Source: Mangrovicoccus ximenensis | GTDB taxonomy: Bacteria > Pseudomonadota > Alphaproteobacteria > Rhodobacterales > Rhodobacteraceae | Direction: 5' to 3' | Assembly (NCBI RefSeq): GCF_003056725.1 | Contig: NZ_QBKZ01000015.1 | Coordinates: 393,152 to 457,151 of the forward strand | DNA length: 64,000 bases | Part shown: positions 18,785 through 28,524 of the stretch, piece by piece | Layout of the letters: each line of letters begins with the position of its first letter | Numbering within the stretch: position 1 is the stretch's first letter | Notes under the pieces: model-generated | Database searches by the model: none | What the model saw: the letters and a program-made list of their open reading frames with translations, nothing else | What the model was told of the DNA's origin: nothing | Program-made: the position numbers and the translations under genes

Positions 18785-18934
18785 ATGGCAAGCCCCACGC
18801 CAGACAAGGATGCAGTCCAGAAACAGATCGACGAGAATCTCAGGAAGATTTTCGAAGAGACTGCCAACGAGCCCATTCCCGATCAGCTCACCCAGCTTCT
18901 CGACAAGCTGCGAGAGCAGGAGACCCGAAAATGA
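18785..18934 (+). CDS. nepR: anti-sigma factor NepR
   Basis: 49 residues. QIDENLRKIFEETANEPIP is the conserved helix-1 block of NepR and DQLTQLLDKLREQE the second helix; both wrap EcfG or PhyR. Start at 18785 is preceded by GAGGA. The stop overlaps ecfG (ATGA), typical of this locus across alphaproteobacteria. Confidence 0.93.
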   Translation: MASPTPDKDAVQKQIDENLRKIFEETANEPIPDQLTQLLDKLREQETRK

Positions 18935-19488
18935 GCCACCCCGATCCCCGGGAAGAACTGATCGCGCTTCTGCCTTCGCTGCGCGCCTTCGCGATGAGCC
19001 TGACCCGCCAGCCTGCCGCGGCTGACGACTTGGTGCAGGACACCGTGCTGAAAGCATGGAGCAACTTCGACAAGTTCCAGACCGGGACCAACCTTCGGGC
19101 CTGGCTTTTCACCATTCTGCGCAACACCTATTACTCCGACCGCCGCAAGAAGGTGCGCGAGGTGGAGGACGGCGACGGCGTGCTGACCGCCCAGCTGTCC
19201 GAAAAGCCCGCCCATGACGGCCGCCTTGCGCTGCGCGATTTCCGCGTCGCCTTCGACCAGCTGACCGACGAACAGCGCGAGGCGCTGATCCTGGTCGGGG
19301 CGTCCGGCTTCTCCTACGAGGAAGCCGCCGAGACCTGCGGCTGCGCCGTCGGAACGATCAAGAGCCGCATCAACCGCGGCAGGGCCCGCCTCGCCGAGCT
19401 GATGCATCTGAGCGAGAACGAAGCGATGGAAATGACCGATCCGGCGACCATGGCGGTGATCTCCGCCGGCCGGACCGCCACCGCGTAA
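18931..19488 (+). CDS. ecfG: ECF-type general stress sigma factor EcfG (ECF15)
   Basis: 185 residues. Region 2: DDLVQDTVLKAWSNFDKF and LRAWLFTILRN. Region 4: LTDEQREALILVGASGFSYE and CAVGTIKSRINRGRARL. It directs the alphaproteobacterial general stress response and probably transcribes its own operon from the GGAAC-N16-CGTT site. A sensor kinase follows after 13 bases. Confidence 0.94.
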   Translation: MSHPDPREELIALLPSLRAFAMSLTRQPAAADDLVQDTVLKAWSNFDKFQTGTNLRAWLFTILRNTYYSDRRKKVREVEDGDGVLTAQLSEKPAHDGRLALRDFRVAFDQLTDEQREALILVGASGFSYEEAAETCGCAVGTIKSRINRGRARLAELMHLSENEAMEMTDPATMAVISAGRTATA

Positions 19489-19501
19489 GGAAATTCCGCC
19501 C

Positions 19502-21259
19502 GTGCCCACGTCCCCAGTGAAGTTCCATCGGCGCCTGACAGTCCGGCTGATGCTGTTCCTGTCGCTTGCCCTCGTGCCGGTGGGGCTTCTGGCCGTGCTG
19601 CAGACCCGCGAAGTGGTCCACCGCATCGCGGCCCAGACCGAAGCGCGGCTGGCGGACGAAACCCGTGCCGCCGCCCGCCGCAGCCGCGAAGACATCCTGT
19701 GGGCCTTCGGTGCCGCCGCCGGCCTCGGCCAGGCGGTTTCTGCCGTCCCGGGCAGCACGGCGAGCTGCATCGAGACGATGCGCACCTTCACCGAGGACCA
19801 TCCCGAGGTCGCCTCGGCCGGGCTCCTGCTGCCGGACGGCCAGGTCCGCTGCGCCTCCACCGGCGAATTCTACGACGTGTCCGACTGGCCGATGCTGGCC
19901 GATCTGCGCGAGAGCCCGCGGCCCTACGTGAACTATGCCGCCAACCCGGCCGTGTCGCACCGTCCGGTGCTGACCGCGATCGTGCCGGTTATGGAGGGCG
20001 ACGCGCTGGAATCCTTCCTCTTCGTCTCGCTCGAGCACGGCATGATCGCCCCGCCCGGCGACAGCGGCACCGGCGCGGTGTTCAAGACCTTCAACCGCGA
20101 CGGCACGGTGCTGACCAGCTCGGACGGCGACGAGGAGGCCAGCCGCCTGCTGCCCGCCGACCGCGAACTCGCCTCGCTGGCCACCGATACCGGCATGACC
20201 TTCCGCGCCGAGAGCCGCAGCGGCGTGCCGCAGGTCTATTCGGTCAGCCCGATCATCGACGGAACGGTCTATGCGGTGGGCATCTGGGCCCCCGAAGTGT
20301 CCCAGCCCGGCCTCGTCGGCATGGCGGTGGCGATCCCGCTCTTCCCGATCCTGATGTGGCTCGCGAGCCTGCTCGTCGCCTATGTCGCCGTCGACCGGCT
20401 GGTGCTGCGCCATGTCCGGCGGCTGCGCTACGACCTGCGCCGCTTTGCCCGCAACCGCAGCCTGCCCCTGGGCTCGACCCGCGACATGCCCGCCGAGATC
20501 GCGGAGATCTTCGACACGTTCCTCACCGCCAGCGAGACCATCCTGCGCGACGAGGCCGATCTGGAGATGCTGATCCACGACAAGAACGTGCTCCTGAAGG
20601 AAGTCCACCACCGGGTGAAGAACAACCTGCAGCTGATCTCGTCGATCATGAACATGCAGATGCGCAAGCTGAAGGCGCCCGAGGCCAAGCATGCGCTGAA
20701 GCGGCTGCAGGCGCGCGTGCTGTCGCTGGCCACCGTGCACCGCACGCTCTACCGCACCGAGAATCTCGGCGCCGTGCAGGCCGGGCCGCTGCTCAAGGAC
20801 CTGGTCGAGCAGCTCGCCGAATTCGCCGGCCCCGCGCGCAAGACCGAGATCGAGACCCGCTTCGACCGCATCCGGCTCTATCCCGACCAAGCGGTGCCGA
20901 TCAGCCTGCTGACCACCGAGGCGATCACCAACGCGCTGAAATATGCCGGTAACGAGAAGGGTCGCCCGGGCTGGATCCGGGTAACGCTGATCGACGAGGG
21001 CGGCGGCCATGCCTGCCTGACCGTCGAGAATTCCAAGGGCCCCGTTCCGGTCATGCCGGGCGAGGCGGTCGGCTCCTCGGGGCTCGGCACCAACCTGATC
21101 CGCGCCTTCGCCTCGCAGCTCGGCGCCGCGGCCGAGATCGATGACGGTGGCCAGGCCTACCGCCTGACCTGCCGCTTCGTCGTGCAGGGCTTCCACGAGG
21201 AGCCCGCCCATGGCACGCTGCCCGAAGAGGATGGCGAAGAGGAGCTGTCGCCCGCATGA
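19502..21259 (+). CDS. HWE/HisKA_2 sensor histidine kinase (PhyK-like)
   Basis: 585 residues, GTG start after AAGGAA. Helix 1 at about 15-35, periplasmic sensor domain to about 265, helix 2 around 265-300, a HAMP-like linker, then the HisKA_2 H-box KEVHHRVKNNLQLISS with the phospho-His near residue 367. The ATPase has EAITNALKYA and GSSGLGTNLI. Adjacency to phyR-nepR-ecfG and the HWE type make it the likely kinase for PhyR. Its stop overlaps the amidoligase start. Confidence 0.88.
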   Translation: MPTSPVKFHRRLTVRLMLFLSLALVPVGLLAVLQTREVVHRIAAQTEARLADETRAAARRSREDILWAFGAAAGLGQAVSAVPGSTASCIETMRTFTEDHPEVASAGLLLPDGQVRCASTGEFYDVSDWPMLADLRESPRPYVNYAANPAVSHRPVLTAIVPVMEGDALESFLFVSLEHGMIAPPGDSGTGAVFKTFNRDGTVLTSSDGDEEASRLLPADRELASLATDTGMTFRAESRSGVPQVYSVSPIIDGTVYAVGIWAPEVSQPGLVGMAVAIPLFPILMWLASLLVAYVAVDRLVLRHVRRLRYDLRRFARNRSLPLGSTRDMPAEIAEIFDTFLTASETILRDEADLEMLIHDKNVLLKEVHHRVKNNLQLISSIMNMQMRKLKAPEAKHALKRLQARVLSLATVHRTLYRTENLGAVQAGPLLKDLVEQLAEFAGPARKTEIETRFDRIRLYPDQAVPISLLTTEAITNALKYAGNEKGRPGWIRVTLIDEGGGHACLTVENSKGPVPVMPGEAVGSSGLGTNLIRAFASQLGAAAEIDDGGQAYRLTCRFVVQGFHEEPAHGTLPEEDGEEELSPA

Positions 21260-22245
21260 CCCGCAAGCAGGGAACCGGCGGAGATCTGCCGCGTTGTGAC
21301 GAGATGGATCATCTGGACTTGCTCGACCCCGCACGTGCCGACACGCCCGCCGGGCGCCGCGTCGGCGTCGAAATCGAATTCGCCGGTCTCGGCGAGGACC
21401 GCGTGGCCGAGCTCGTCGCCGGGCATCTCGGCGGCGAGATCACCCGGACCGGACGGTTCGACCGCGAGGTCAAGGGCACACGGCTGGGCGACATCCGCAT
21501 CGAGCTCGACACCTCCTTCAAGGACAAGCTGGCCAATGCGCCCGAACTGGTCGGCACTCTCGCGCATCAGGTGATCCCGGCGGAGATCATCACCGGCCCG
21601 CTGCCGGAAACCGCGCTGCCCGAACTGGACAAGCTGGCGGAAATCATGCGCGAGGCCGGCGCGGAAGGCACGCGCTCGGGCCTGACCGCCGGGTTCGGCG
21701 TGCATTTCAACCCCGAACAGACCGATGCCGACGTGTCGGCGATCCTGCCGGTGATGCAGGCCTGGGCGGTGCTCGAGCCGTGGTTCCGGCAGCACGAACC
21801 GATGAGCATCGCGCGCCGTGCGCTGCCCTTCACCTCGCCCTGGCCCGAGGCTCTGCGCGCCGCGCTGCTGCAGCTCGACCCGGCACGGACGCAGATGTCC
21901 GAGCTGATCGACCTCTACCTGACGCACGCGCCGTCGCGGAATTTCGGCCTCGACATGCTGCCGCTCTTCCGCTCGATCGACGAGGACCGGGTAACCGCCC
22001 GGCTCGGCGCCGACGCGCCCTCGGCCCGGCCGACCTGGCATTTCCGCCTGCCCTCGAGCCGCATAGACGAGCCCGGCTGGACGGTCACCGGCGAATGGGA
22101 AAAATGGCGCACGGTCGAGGCGCTGGCCGCGATGCCGCGCCTGCTGGAGCGGACCGCGCGCGACTGGCTGCAGAATTTCCGCGGCCGCCCGTTTTCCGAA
22201 GGCGCCTGGGTCGAGCGGCTCGACCGGGTGCTGCGGGACCACTGA
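21256..22245 (+). CDS. putative amidoligase enzyme (COOH-NH2 ligase family)
   Basis: 329 residues, glutamine-synthetase-like amidoligase fold as described for the amidoligase superfamily. Acidic metal/ATP motif GVEIEFAGL near residue 37, IELDTSFK, PAEIITGPL and GFGVHFNPE. It should join a carboxylate to an amine using ATP. It is paired with the class-I glutamine amidotransferase downstream and translationally coupled (ATGA) to the stress kinase upstream, which is an informative context. The substrate, possibly a small peptide or a surface modification, is unknown. Confidence 0.8.
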   Translation: MTRKQGTGGDLPRCDEMDHLDLLDPARADTPAGRRVGVEIEFAGLGEDRVAELVAGHLGGEITRTGRFDREVKGTRLGDIRIELDTSFKDKLANAPELVGTLAHQVIPAEIITGPLPETALPELDKLAEIMREAGAEGTRSGLTAGFGVHFNPEQTDADVSAILPVMQAWAVLEPWFRQHEPMSIARRALPFTSPWPEALRAALLQLDPARTQMSELIDLYLTHAPSRNFGLDMLPLFRSIDEDRVTARLGADAPSARPTWHFRLPSSRIDEPGWTVTGEWEKWRTVEALAAMPRLLERTARDWLQNFRGRPFSEGAWVERLDRVLRDH

Positions 22246-22258
22246 GGCGGAGCGCAGC

Positions 22259-22990
22259 ATGGCCAGGCCCCTGATCGGCGTCACCGTTTCGCGGCGCTCC
22301 GGCTGGCGGATCTTTCCGCTGGTCGCCTTCAACATCTGGCTAGCGGGCGGGCGCGCCGTGCGCTGGCAGGCCGGGCGCGAGGCCGATGTCTCGGCGGTGC
22401 ACGGGCTGGTGATCGGCGGCGGCGACGACATCTCGCCGGATTTCTACGGCGGCGAATTCGTCACCTCCGCCCGTCTCGACCCGGCGCGCGACGAGCTGGA
22501 GCGCCGCCTCGTCTCCGAGGCCTGGGCGCAGAACACCCCGATCCTCGGCATCTGCCGCGGCGCGCAGATGATCAACGTGGCGCTCGGCGGCACGCTTCAC
22601 CAGGACGCCTACAAGGTCTATTCCACCAGCCGCCATGTCTGGACCGTACTGCCGCGCAAGACGGTCAGCACGATGAAGGGCTCGCGGCTGGCGCGGCTGA
22701 TGGGCCGGACCGGCCTCAGGGTCAATGCGCTGCATTCCCAGGCGGTCAAGGATCTGGGCGACGGGCTGGTGGTGGCTGCCCGCGACGAGGGCGGCATGAT
22801 CCAGGCGGTCGAACGGATCCGCGACCCTTTCGCCCTCGGCGTGCAGTGGCACCCCGAGCACCTCTTCTACCTGCGCCGCCAGCGCCGGATTTTCCGCGCG
22901 CTGGTCACCGCCGCCCGTGCCGGCCGCGACCGCCATGGCCAGATCGGCGCCGTCTGCGAAGAGGCCGATCTGGAGCCCCTGCCCGTCTGA
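22259..22990 (+). CDS. gamma-glutamyl-GABA hydrolase-like class-I glutamine amidotransferase
   Basis: 243 residues. Nucleophile elbow PILGICRGAQMINVALGG (Cys near residue 100), IGGGDDISPDFYGG before it, and ALGVQWHPEHLF with the catalytic His/Glu. Family members hydrolyse gamma-glutamyl linkages. Starts 13 bases after the amidoligase; the pair recurs in proteobacteria as a ligase plus hydrolase that may make and trim the same gamma-glutamyl-type bond. Confidence 0.82.
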   Translation: MARPLIGVTVSRRSGWRIFPLVAFNIWLAGGRAVRWQAGREADVSAVHGLVIGGGDDISPDFYGGEFVTSARLDPARDELERRLVSEAWAQNTPILGICRGAQMINVALGGTLHQDAYKVYSTSRHVWTVLPRKTVSTMKGSRLARLMGRTGLRVNALHSQAVKDLGDGLVVAARDEGGMIQAVERIRDPFALGVQWHPEHLFYLRRQRRIFRALVTAARAGRDRHGQIGAVCEEADLEPLPV

Positions 22991-23955
22991 GCCCGCCCGG
23001 GAAGAGCGCAGGCCGATCGTGACTGCACCCTCCGGAACACCCGGCGACGTTTCCGGACTGTCCGACTGCGCGGCGGCGTGGATGTTCCGGCGCGATCTTG
23101 ATGCGAGGTTGTCCGGCCGTGACATACCGGCCGCCAGATCGGTCCCGCCATGCGGCTGGAGCGCCGGAAATGGCCGCGGCCTGCCTGCGAAAGGGGTGGG
23201 CGGGGGGAGCACGGCCCCGTCCGGGCGATCGCCCGGCGCGGCCTCCATGCCAACGCGCAGCGAGCGCGCCCGCCAGAGCTCCGGCCCCTCCCCCGAAACT
23301 GCGCCGCACCGGCTGCAAGCGCGCGGACTGTCGCCAGACACAGTCCGGGCACCTCAAGGCGGGAGGGCGTCTCTCAGGCCCAACCTGTCCCGAGTCCAGC
23401 ACCCGGGCGGTCTTCCGGACGAACGGAGGTTTCCCCGATCTGCCCGGCACGGCACACGGCTCCCGCGCAGGCACCGCCCGGCGGCTGCACGCGGACTGCC
23501 CGGCTCCAGGCAGTCGCAGTTGCCGCAGGCTGGCCATGACACCGTCATTCCGGACGGCGACCGGCCCTGCTTCCGCGCCGCATGCGGAGCGGCATTTCGA
23601 GCGGGATCATCTGGCAGCTGCGCAGCGTGCGCACGGGCGGACGGAAGAATGCGCCAGCCACCGCGCCTTGCCGGACGGTCGGCGCAAACGGCGGCCGCAG
23701 GAACCGCATCGCAGAAGTAAAGACGCCGGGCGGCAAGCCCGGCTGGACGCCGCCCGTTCCCGTTCGCCCCGGCATGCCGGTTATCCTCCCGGACTTGCTC
23801 CGGAAAAGACAGAGGCGCCGCAGGCCCCGCCGACATCGAAGCGGGGACCGGTCGGACATTTGCCGCAGGGCCGCCAGGCCTGCGGACCTCGACCGGCCGC
23901 GGTCCGGCTGCTAGATCCGGTGCGCGGCGCCGGGAAGGCGCCCGGAGGACAGTCC
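22991..23955. other. 965-base GC-rich stretch with no recognisable gene
   Basis: Both strands are open in several frames, but translations are Arg/Pro/Ala-rich without domains. The minus strand near 23530 shows GVMASLRQLRLPG, reminiscent of the gene-free block at 17370. The right end abuts the broken ABC ATPase. Confidence 0.4.
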
Positions 23956-23959
23956 ATGA

Positions 23960-24784
23960 CCGCGATGCCCGCGCCGGCGTGCCGGCTGCGGCGGTCGGGT
24001 CCGGCACCGCCGCCATCAGCGCGCGGGTATAGGGATGGGCGGGCGCGGCGAAGAGCGTGGCGACCGGCGCGGTCTCGACGATCCGCCCGGCATACATCAC
24101 CGCCACCCGGTCGGCGATCGCGGCGACCACGCCGAGATCATGGGTGATCATAACCACCGAAGCGCCCGAGGCGCGGCGCAGATCGGTCAGCAGGTCGAGG
24201 ATCTGCGCCTGCACGGTCACGTCGAGCGCGGTGGTCGGCTCGTCGGCGACGATCAGCTCGGGCCCGCAGGCCAGCGCGATCGCGATGGTCACCCGCTGGC
24301 GCATGCCCCCGGACAGTTCGTGCGGATACTGGCCCATGCGCTTTTCCGGATCGGTCAGGCCGACCTGCGCCAGCAGCTCGACCGCCCGCGCCCGGCGCGC
24401 CTTGCGCGACAGGCCGGTATGCAGCCGCAGCGGCTCGGCCAGCTGGTAGCCGATGGTCAGCACCGGGTTGAGGCTGGTCATCGGGTTCTGGAAGATCATG
24501 CCGATCGACTTGCCGAGGATGCGCCGGGCTTCCTTCCGGCTGGCGGTCAGCATGTCGGTCGCGCCGAACAGCGCCTCGCCGGTGATCCCGGCATTGGCGG
24601 CGCCGAGCATGCCGGTGATCGCCGAGAGGGTCACCGACTTGCCGCAGCCGGATTCGCCGACAATGGCCAGGGTCTCGTCGCGGGCGACGGTGAAGGAGAC
24701 GTCCGAGGCGGCCTGCAGCCGGCCGCGCGGCGTGTCGAAGGCGACCGAGAGGTTGCGGACGTCGAGAAGCGGCGTGCCGGTCAT
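23960..24784 (-). pseudogene. dipeptide-type ABC transporter ATPase (DppD/OppD-like), C-terminus lost
   Basis: About 270 native residues: Walker A VGESGCGKSVT, Q-loop FQNPMTSLNP, signature LSGGMRQRV, Walker B ELIVADEPTTALD and H-loop MITHDLG are all intact. Homology ends after the HPYTRALMAAVPDP motif that precedes the substrate-class C-terminal domain; the frame runs on into unrelated sequence. It overlaps the upstream permease by ATGA. The core engine is intact, so a truncated but active ATPase cannot be excluded. No second ATPase (DppF) follows. Confidence 0.75.
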
Positions 24785-25629
24785 GCGCGGGCCTTTCGCG
24801 GGTCGAAATGGTCGCGCAGTCCGTCGCCGATGGTGTTCACGGCCAGGATCGTGACCGTCAGGGCTGCCGCCGGGGCGAAGATCGCCAGGGGCTTCAGCTG
24901 CCACAGCGCGCGGGCGTCGCTCATGATGTTGCCCCAGGAGGGGATGTCGGGCGGGGTGCCCGCGCCGATGAAGGTCAGCACGGATTCCGTCACCATCGCC
25001 GAGGCGCAGATGAAGGTCGCCTGCACCGACAGCGGCGCCAGCGTGTTCGGCAGCACGTGGCGCAGCACGATCGCCGTGGCCGAGCTGCCCGAAAGCCAGG
25101 CGGCATCGACGAAGACGGAGGAGCGCAGGCTCAGCGTGACGGCGCGCACCACGCGGACCATGCGCGGCATCTCGGCGAGGGTGATCGACAGGATCACCGT
25201 GCCGAGCCCGCTGCCCGCCACGGAAGCGAAGCAGATCGCCAGGAGCAGCGAGGGGATCGCCATCAGCCCGTCGGTGATCCGCATCACCACGGGATCGAGC
25301 CATTTCAGGAAGCCCGCCAGGAGGCCCAGCATCCCGCCGGCCAGCGTCGCGGCCAGCGCCACCGACAGGCCGGTGGCGAGCGAGACGCGGGTGCCGTAGA
25401 CCAGCCGGGCCCAGAGATCGCGGCCCATCATGTCGGTGCCGAGCCAATGCTCGGCGGACGGATCGCGCAGCCGCGCGGTCGGGGCGATCTGGCCCGGATC
25501 GTGCCAGGCAAGGAACGGCGCGAAGACCGCGGCGAACGCGATCAGCAGGAGCGCGCCGCCGCCCCACCAGAGCCGCGCGCTGCCGCGGAACCGGAGGACG
25601 GAAAGAGCGGGAAGGGACAGTCGGGTCAC
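24781..25629 (-). CDS. dipeptide/oligopeptide ABC transporter permease (DppC-like)
   Basis: 282 residues, GTG start overlapping the previous stop (GTGA). N-terminal helix, the DppC extension EHWLGTDMMGRDLWARLVYG, then five more helices with the coupling EAA-type loop DAAWLSGSSATAIVLRHVLP. Membrane channel half for peptides or related solutes, with the 25626 permease as partner. Confidence 0.88.
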   Translation of the reverse strand: MTRLSLPALSVLRFRGSARLWWGGGALLLIAFAAVFAPFLAWHDPGQIAPTARLRDPSAEHWLGTDMMGRDLWARLVYGTRVSLATGLSVALAATLAGGMLGLLAGFLKWLDPVVMRITDGLMAIPSLLLAICFASVAGSGLGTVILSITLAEMPRMVRVVRAVTLSLRSSVFVDAAWLSGSSATAIVLRHVLPNTLAPLSVQATFICASAMVTESVLTFIGAGTPPDIPSWGNIMSDARALWQLKPLAIFAPAAALTVTILAVNTIGDGLRDHFDPRKARA

Positions 25630-26567
25630 AGGCGCACCCTCGGGTCGAAGACCCCGTAAAGCAGGTCGAGGCAAAGGTTGATCGCGACGTAGACGAAGCT
25701 GAAGAACAGCACGATCCCCTGGATCACCGGATAGTCGCCGCGCAGGATCGCGTCGATCAGCAGCCGCCCGAGTCCGGGAATGGCAAAGACGCTCTCGGTG
25801 GCGACGGCGCCGCCGATCAGGAGCGCGATGCCCATGCCGATCACCGTCGAGACCGGCAGCGCGCAGTTGCGCAGCGCGTGGACGAAGAGGATGGAGAGGT
25901 CCGAACAGCCCTTGGCGCGGGCGGTCTTGATGTAGTCCTGCGCCAGCACCTCGATCATCGCGGCGCGTGTCGTGCGGGCGATCAGCGCGATATAGGAGGT
26001 CGACAGCGCCAGCGAGGGCAGCAGGATGCTGGCGAGCCAGGGGCCGGCGCCGTTTTCCAACGGCGCATAGCCCTGCACCGGCAGCCAGCGCAGCTTCAGC
26101 GCGAAGACGAAGGCCACGCAGTAGCCGACGACGAAGACCGGCACCGAGAAGCCGGTGAGCGAGATCGCCGCGATGCTCCGCTCGAGGATCGAGCCGGGGC
26201 GCCAGGCCGCCAGCACGCCTGCCGGGATCGCCACCGCGACGGCGATCGCCGTGGTCAGCACCATCAGCGACAGGGTCGGCTGCATCCGCTCGGCGATCAG
26301 CGCCGCGACCGGCTGGCCGGAGAACAGCGAATTGCCGAAATCGCCCTGCAGCACCGCGCCGAGCCAGGCGGCGAACTGCACATGCAGCGGCCGGTCGAGG
26401 CCGAGATTGGTGCGGATGCGCGCGATGTCCGCCGCCGTGGCATTGTCCCCGGCGAGGACTGCCGCCGGGTCTCCCGGCGACAGGTGGAGCAGGGCGAAGA
26501 CGGTCAGCGCCACCATCAGCGCGACGACCGCCCCCGATCCCAGCCGTCTTGCGAGAACCAGCGCCAT
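25626..26567 (-). CDS. dipeptide/oligopeptide ABC transporter permease (DppB-like)
   Basis: 313 residues: N-terminal helix, then LHLSPGDPAAVLAGDNA (DppB signature), NLGLDRPLHVQF, five further helices and the EAA loop DYIKTARAKGCSDLSILFVH. Its start overlaps the binding-protein stop by 3 bases. Confidence 0.88.
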   Translation of the reverse strand: MALVLARRLGSGAVVALMVALTVFALLHLSPGDPAAVLAGDNATAADIARIRTNLGLDRPLHVQFAAWLGAVLQGDFGNSLFSGQPVAALIAERMQPTLSLMVLTTAIAVAVAIPAGVLAAWRPGSILERSIAAISLTGFSVPVFVVGYCVAFVFALKLRWLPVQGYAPLENGAGPWLASILLPSLALSTSYIALIARTTRAAMIEVLAQDYIKTARAKGCSDLSILFVHALRNCALPVSTVIGMGIALLIGGAVATESVFAIPGLGRLLIDAILRGDYPVIQGIVLFFSFVYVAINLCLDLLYGVFDPRVRL

Positions 26568-28159
26568 CACGCGGGCTCGACACCCCAGAAGAGCGGCAGC
26601 GGCGCGGCCTCGATGCCGGTGATCGAGTTGCGCCAGGCTTGCTGCTCGAGGTTGAAGCCCGCGAGGCCGAAGACCACGGTCTCCATCGCCGCGGCGTTGA
26701 TCTTCTCGGCGGCGGCGCGTTCGGCCTCGGGGGTCTCGGCGGCGTACCACTCGGCGATCCCGGCCTGCACCTCGGCGCTTTCCGGCCAGCCGAACCAGGC
26801 ATCGTCGCCGCCGGCCTGCAGGCCGATATAGGCGGCCGGGTTCACGCAGTCGGTGCCCGAATGCGAGGTGTGGAAGATGTTCCAGCCGCCCTCCTCGACC
26901 GGCGCCTTGCTCTGGCGGCGGACCTGGATGTTGCCCCAGGTGGTTGCGACATAGTCGATTTCGAAGCCGAGCTGGCGCATCAGCTCGGTGGTCACGTCGC
27001 CGATCGCCCGGTTGTTGGCGAGGTCCTGTGCCACCATCACGGTGATCTTCGTGCCCGCGAAGCCGGCATCGGCGATGATCTTGCGGGCGGCTTCCAAGTC
27101 GCGCGGCGCCTTCATGATCTCGCCGCCGATCTCGTTGTAGAGCGGCGTGCCGGGCGTGAAGTAGCCCGCCATCGGCTTCCAGTAATCGGGGCGGTCGCCG
27201 ACCAGGGACACCATGTAGTCCTGCTGGTCCATCGCCATCAGCACGGCGCGGCGCACCTCCGGGTTGTCGAAGGGCGGCTGGAGGTGGTTGAAGCGCACCG
27301 CGTTGACGGTGCCGAGCGCGTCGGCGATGCCGGTCTCGACATCGGGGCTGGCCTCGAGCAGCGGCGCCAGATCGGGCAGCGGCGCCTGCACCCAGTCGAC
27401 CTCGCCGGTGATCAGCGCGTTCACCGCCGTCGCCGGGTCCGGGATGGTGATCCATTCGATCCGGTCATAGGCGACGACCTTGCCGCCGGCCAGCCAGTTC
27501 GACGCCTCGTCGCGCGGCACGTAGCCTTCGAATTTCTCGAAGACCGCGCGGGCGCCGACCTGCCATTCCTCCGCGACGAAGCGCATCGGGCCGCTGCCGA
27601 CGAATTCGGTGATCTGCTCGAACGGGTCGGTGGCGGCGATGCGGGCCGGCATGATGAAGGCGCAGGGGGCATTGGCCTTGCCGAGCGCGAAGCGCATCTT
27701 GGCGAAGGGCTCCTTCAGGCGCCATTCGAAGGTGCTCTCGCCGGTCGCGGCCAGTCCTTCCTCGATCTCGGCGATGCGCTGGCCCATCACGTCGCGCTGC
27801 TTCCAGCGGTCGAGGCTCGCCACCACGTCCTCGGCGGTGACCGGGGTGCCGTCATGGAACATCAGCCCGCCGCGCAGGGTGAAGCTCCAGACCAGCCCGT
27901 CTTCGGAGACGCTGTCGCTTTCGAGCATCTGCAGCTGCGGGACCAGCTGGTCGTCGACGCCGTAGAGCGTGTCCCAGACCAGCATCGCGCCGTCGCGCAC
28001 CACATAGGCGGTGCCCCAGATCGGGTCGAAATTGGTCAGGTCGCCATCGGGGACGAAGCGCAGCGTGCGCGGCGCGGCCTGGGCCAGCGCGCCGCCGGGG
28101 CGCGCCGCGGCCAGGAGGGCGGCCGAGGTGGCGGCCTGGAAGAAAGTCCTGCGTTTCAT
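26567..28159 (-). CDS. ABC transporter substrate-binding protein, family 5 (DppA/OppA-like)
   Basis: 530 residues. Twin-arginine-like leader MKRRTFFQAATSAALLAAA, then the family-5 pattern: LTNFDPIWGTAYVVRD, FHDGTPVTAEDVVASLDRW and RRAVLMAMDQQDYM. Binds peptides, opines or similar solutes in the periplasm. First gene of the operon; the divergent M20 deacylase 365 bases away may process the imported substrate (for example an N-acyl amino acid or dipeptide). Confidence 0.88.
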   Translation of the reverse strand: MKRRTFFQAATSAALLAAARPGGALAQAAPRTLRFVPDGDLTNFDPIWGTAYVVRDGAMLVWDTLYGVDDQLVPQLQMLESDSVSEDGLVWSFTLRGGLMFHDGTPVTAEDVVASLDRWKQRDVMGQRIAEIEEGLAATGESTFEWRLKEPFAKMRFALGKANAPCAFIMPARIAATDPFEQITEFVGSGPMRFVAEEWQVGARAVFEKFEGYVPRDEASNWLAGGKVVAYDRIEWITIPDPATAVNALITGEVDWVQAPLPDLAPLLEASPDVETGIADALGTVNAVRFNHLQPPFDNPEVRRAVLMAMDQQDYMVSLVGDRPDYWKPMAGYFTPGTPLYNEIGGEIMKAPRDLEAARKIIADAGFAGTKITVMVAQDLANNRAIGDVTTELMRQLGFEIDYVATTWGNIQVRRQSKAPVEEGGWNIFHTSHSGTDCVNPAAYIGLQAGGDDAWFGWPESAEVQAGIAEWYAAETPEAERAAAEKINAAAMETVVFGLAGFNLEQQAWRNSITGIEAAPLPLFWGVEPA

Positions 28160-28261
28160 GCGGATGCTCCTGTCTGTTGGTCCTGGGAGGGCGGCAGGGA
28201 CTGCCGGGGGTCATGCGTTCCGGGGACAGGTCTAGGAAGCGTCCGCCAAGCGGCCCAGCAC

Positions 28262-28291
28262 AATGACATGATCTATGCGCTAAATGTCATT
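28262..28291. promoter_or_regulatory. operator-like inverted repeat in divergent promoter region
   Basis: AATGACAT and ATGTCATT are perfect 8-bp arms separated by 14 bases, in the AT-rich part of the spacer between the binding protein and the M20 gene. Probably a site for an unlinked regulator. Confidence 0.5.
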
Positions 28292-28524
28292 AGGTCGGGA
28301 CATTATGCTGATAATTTCGGCGACCTGACGGATTTTGGGGCGGAAATGCCGAATTTTTCGGGGATTTCGGCGCTCGTCGTCCGATCCTGCTGTCTGCGGC
28401 CGCCTGAAAAGCCTAGCGCTTGCCGCAGGATGGATCGCGCGGCACCGGATGGTCCGGCGCGAAAGCCATTTTGTCACGCCAATTTCGCGCGCCCTAGCCG
28501 CGCCCCACGTCCACAGGAGATGTC

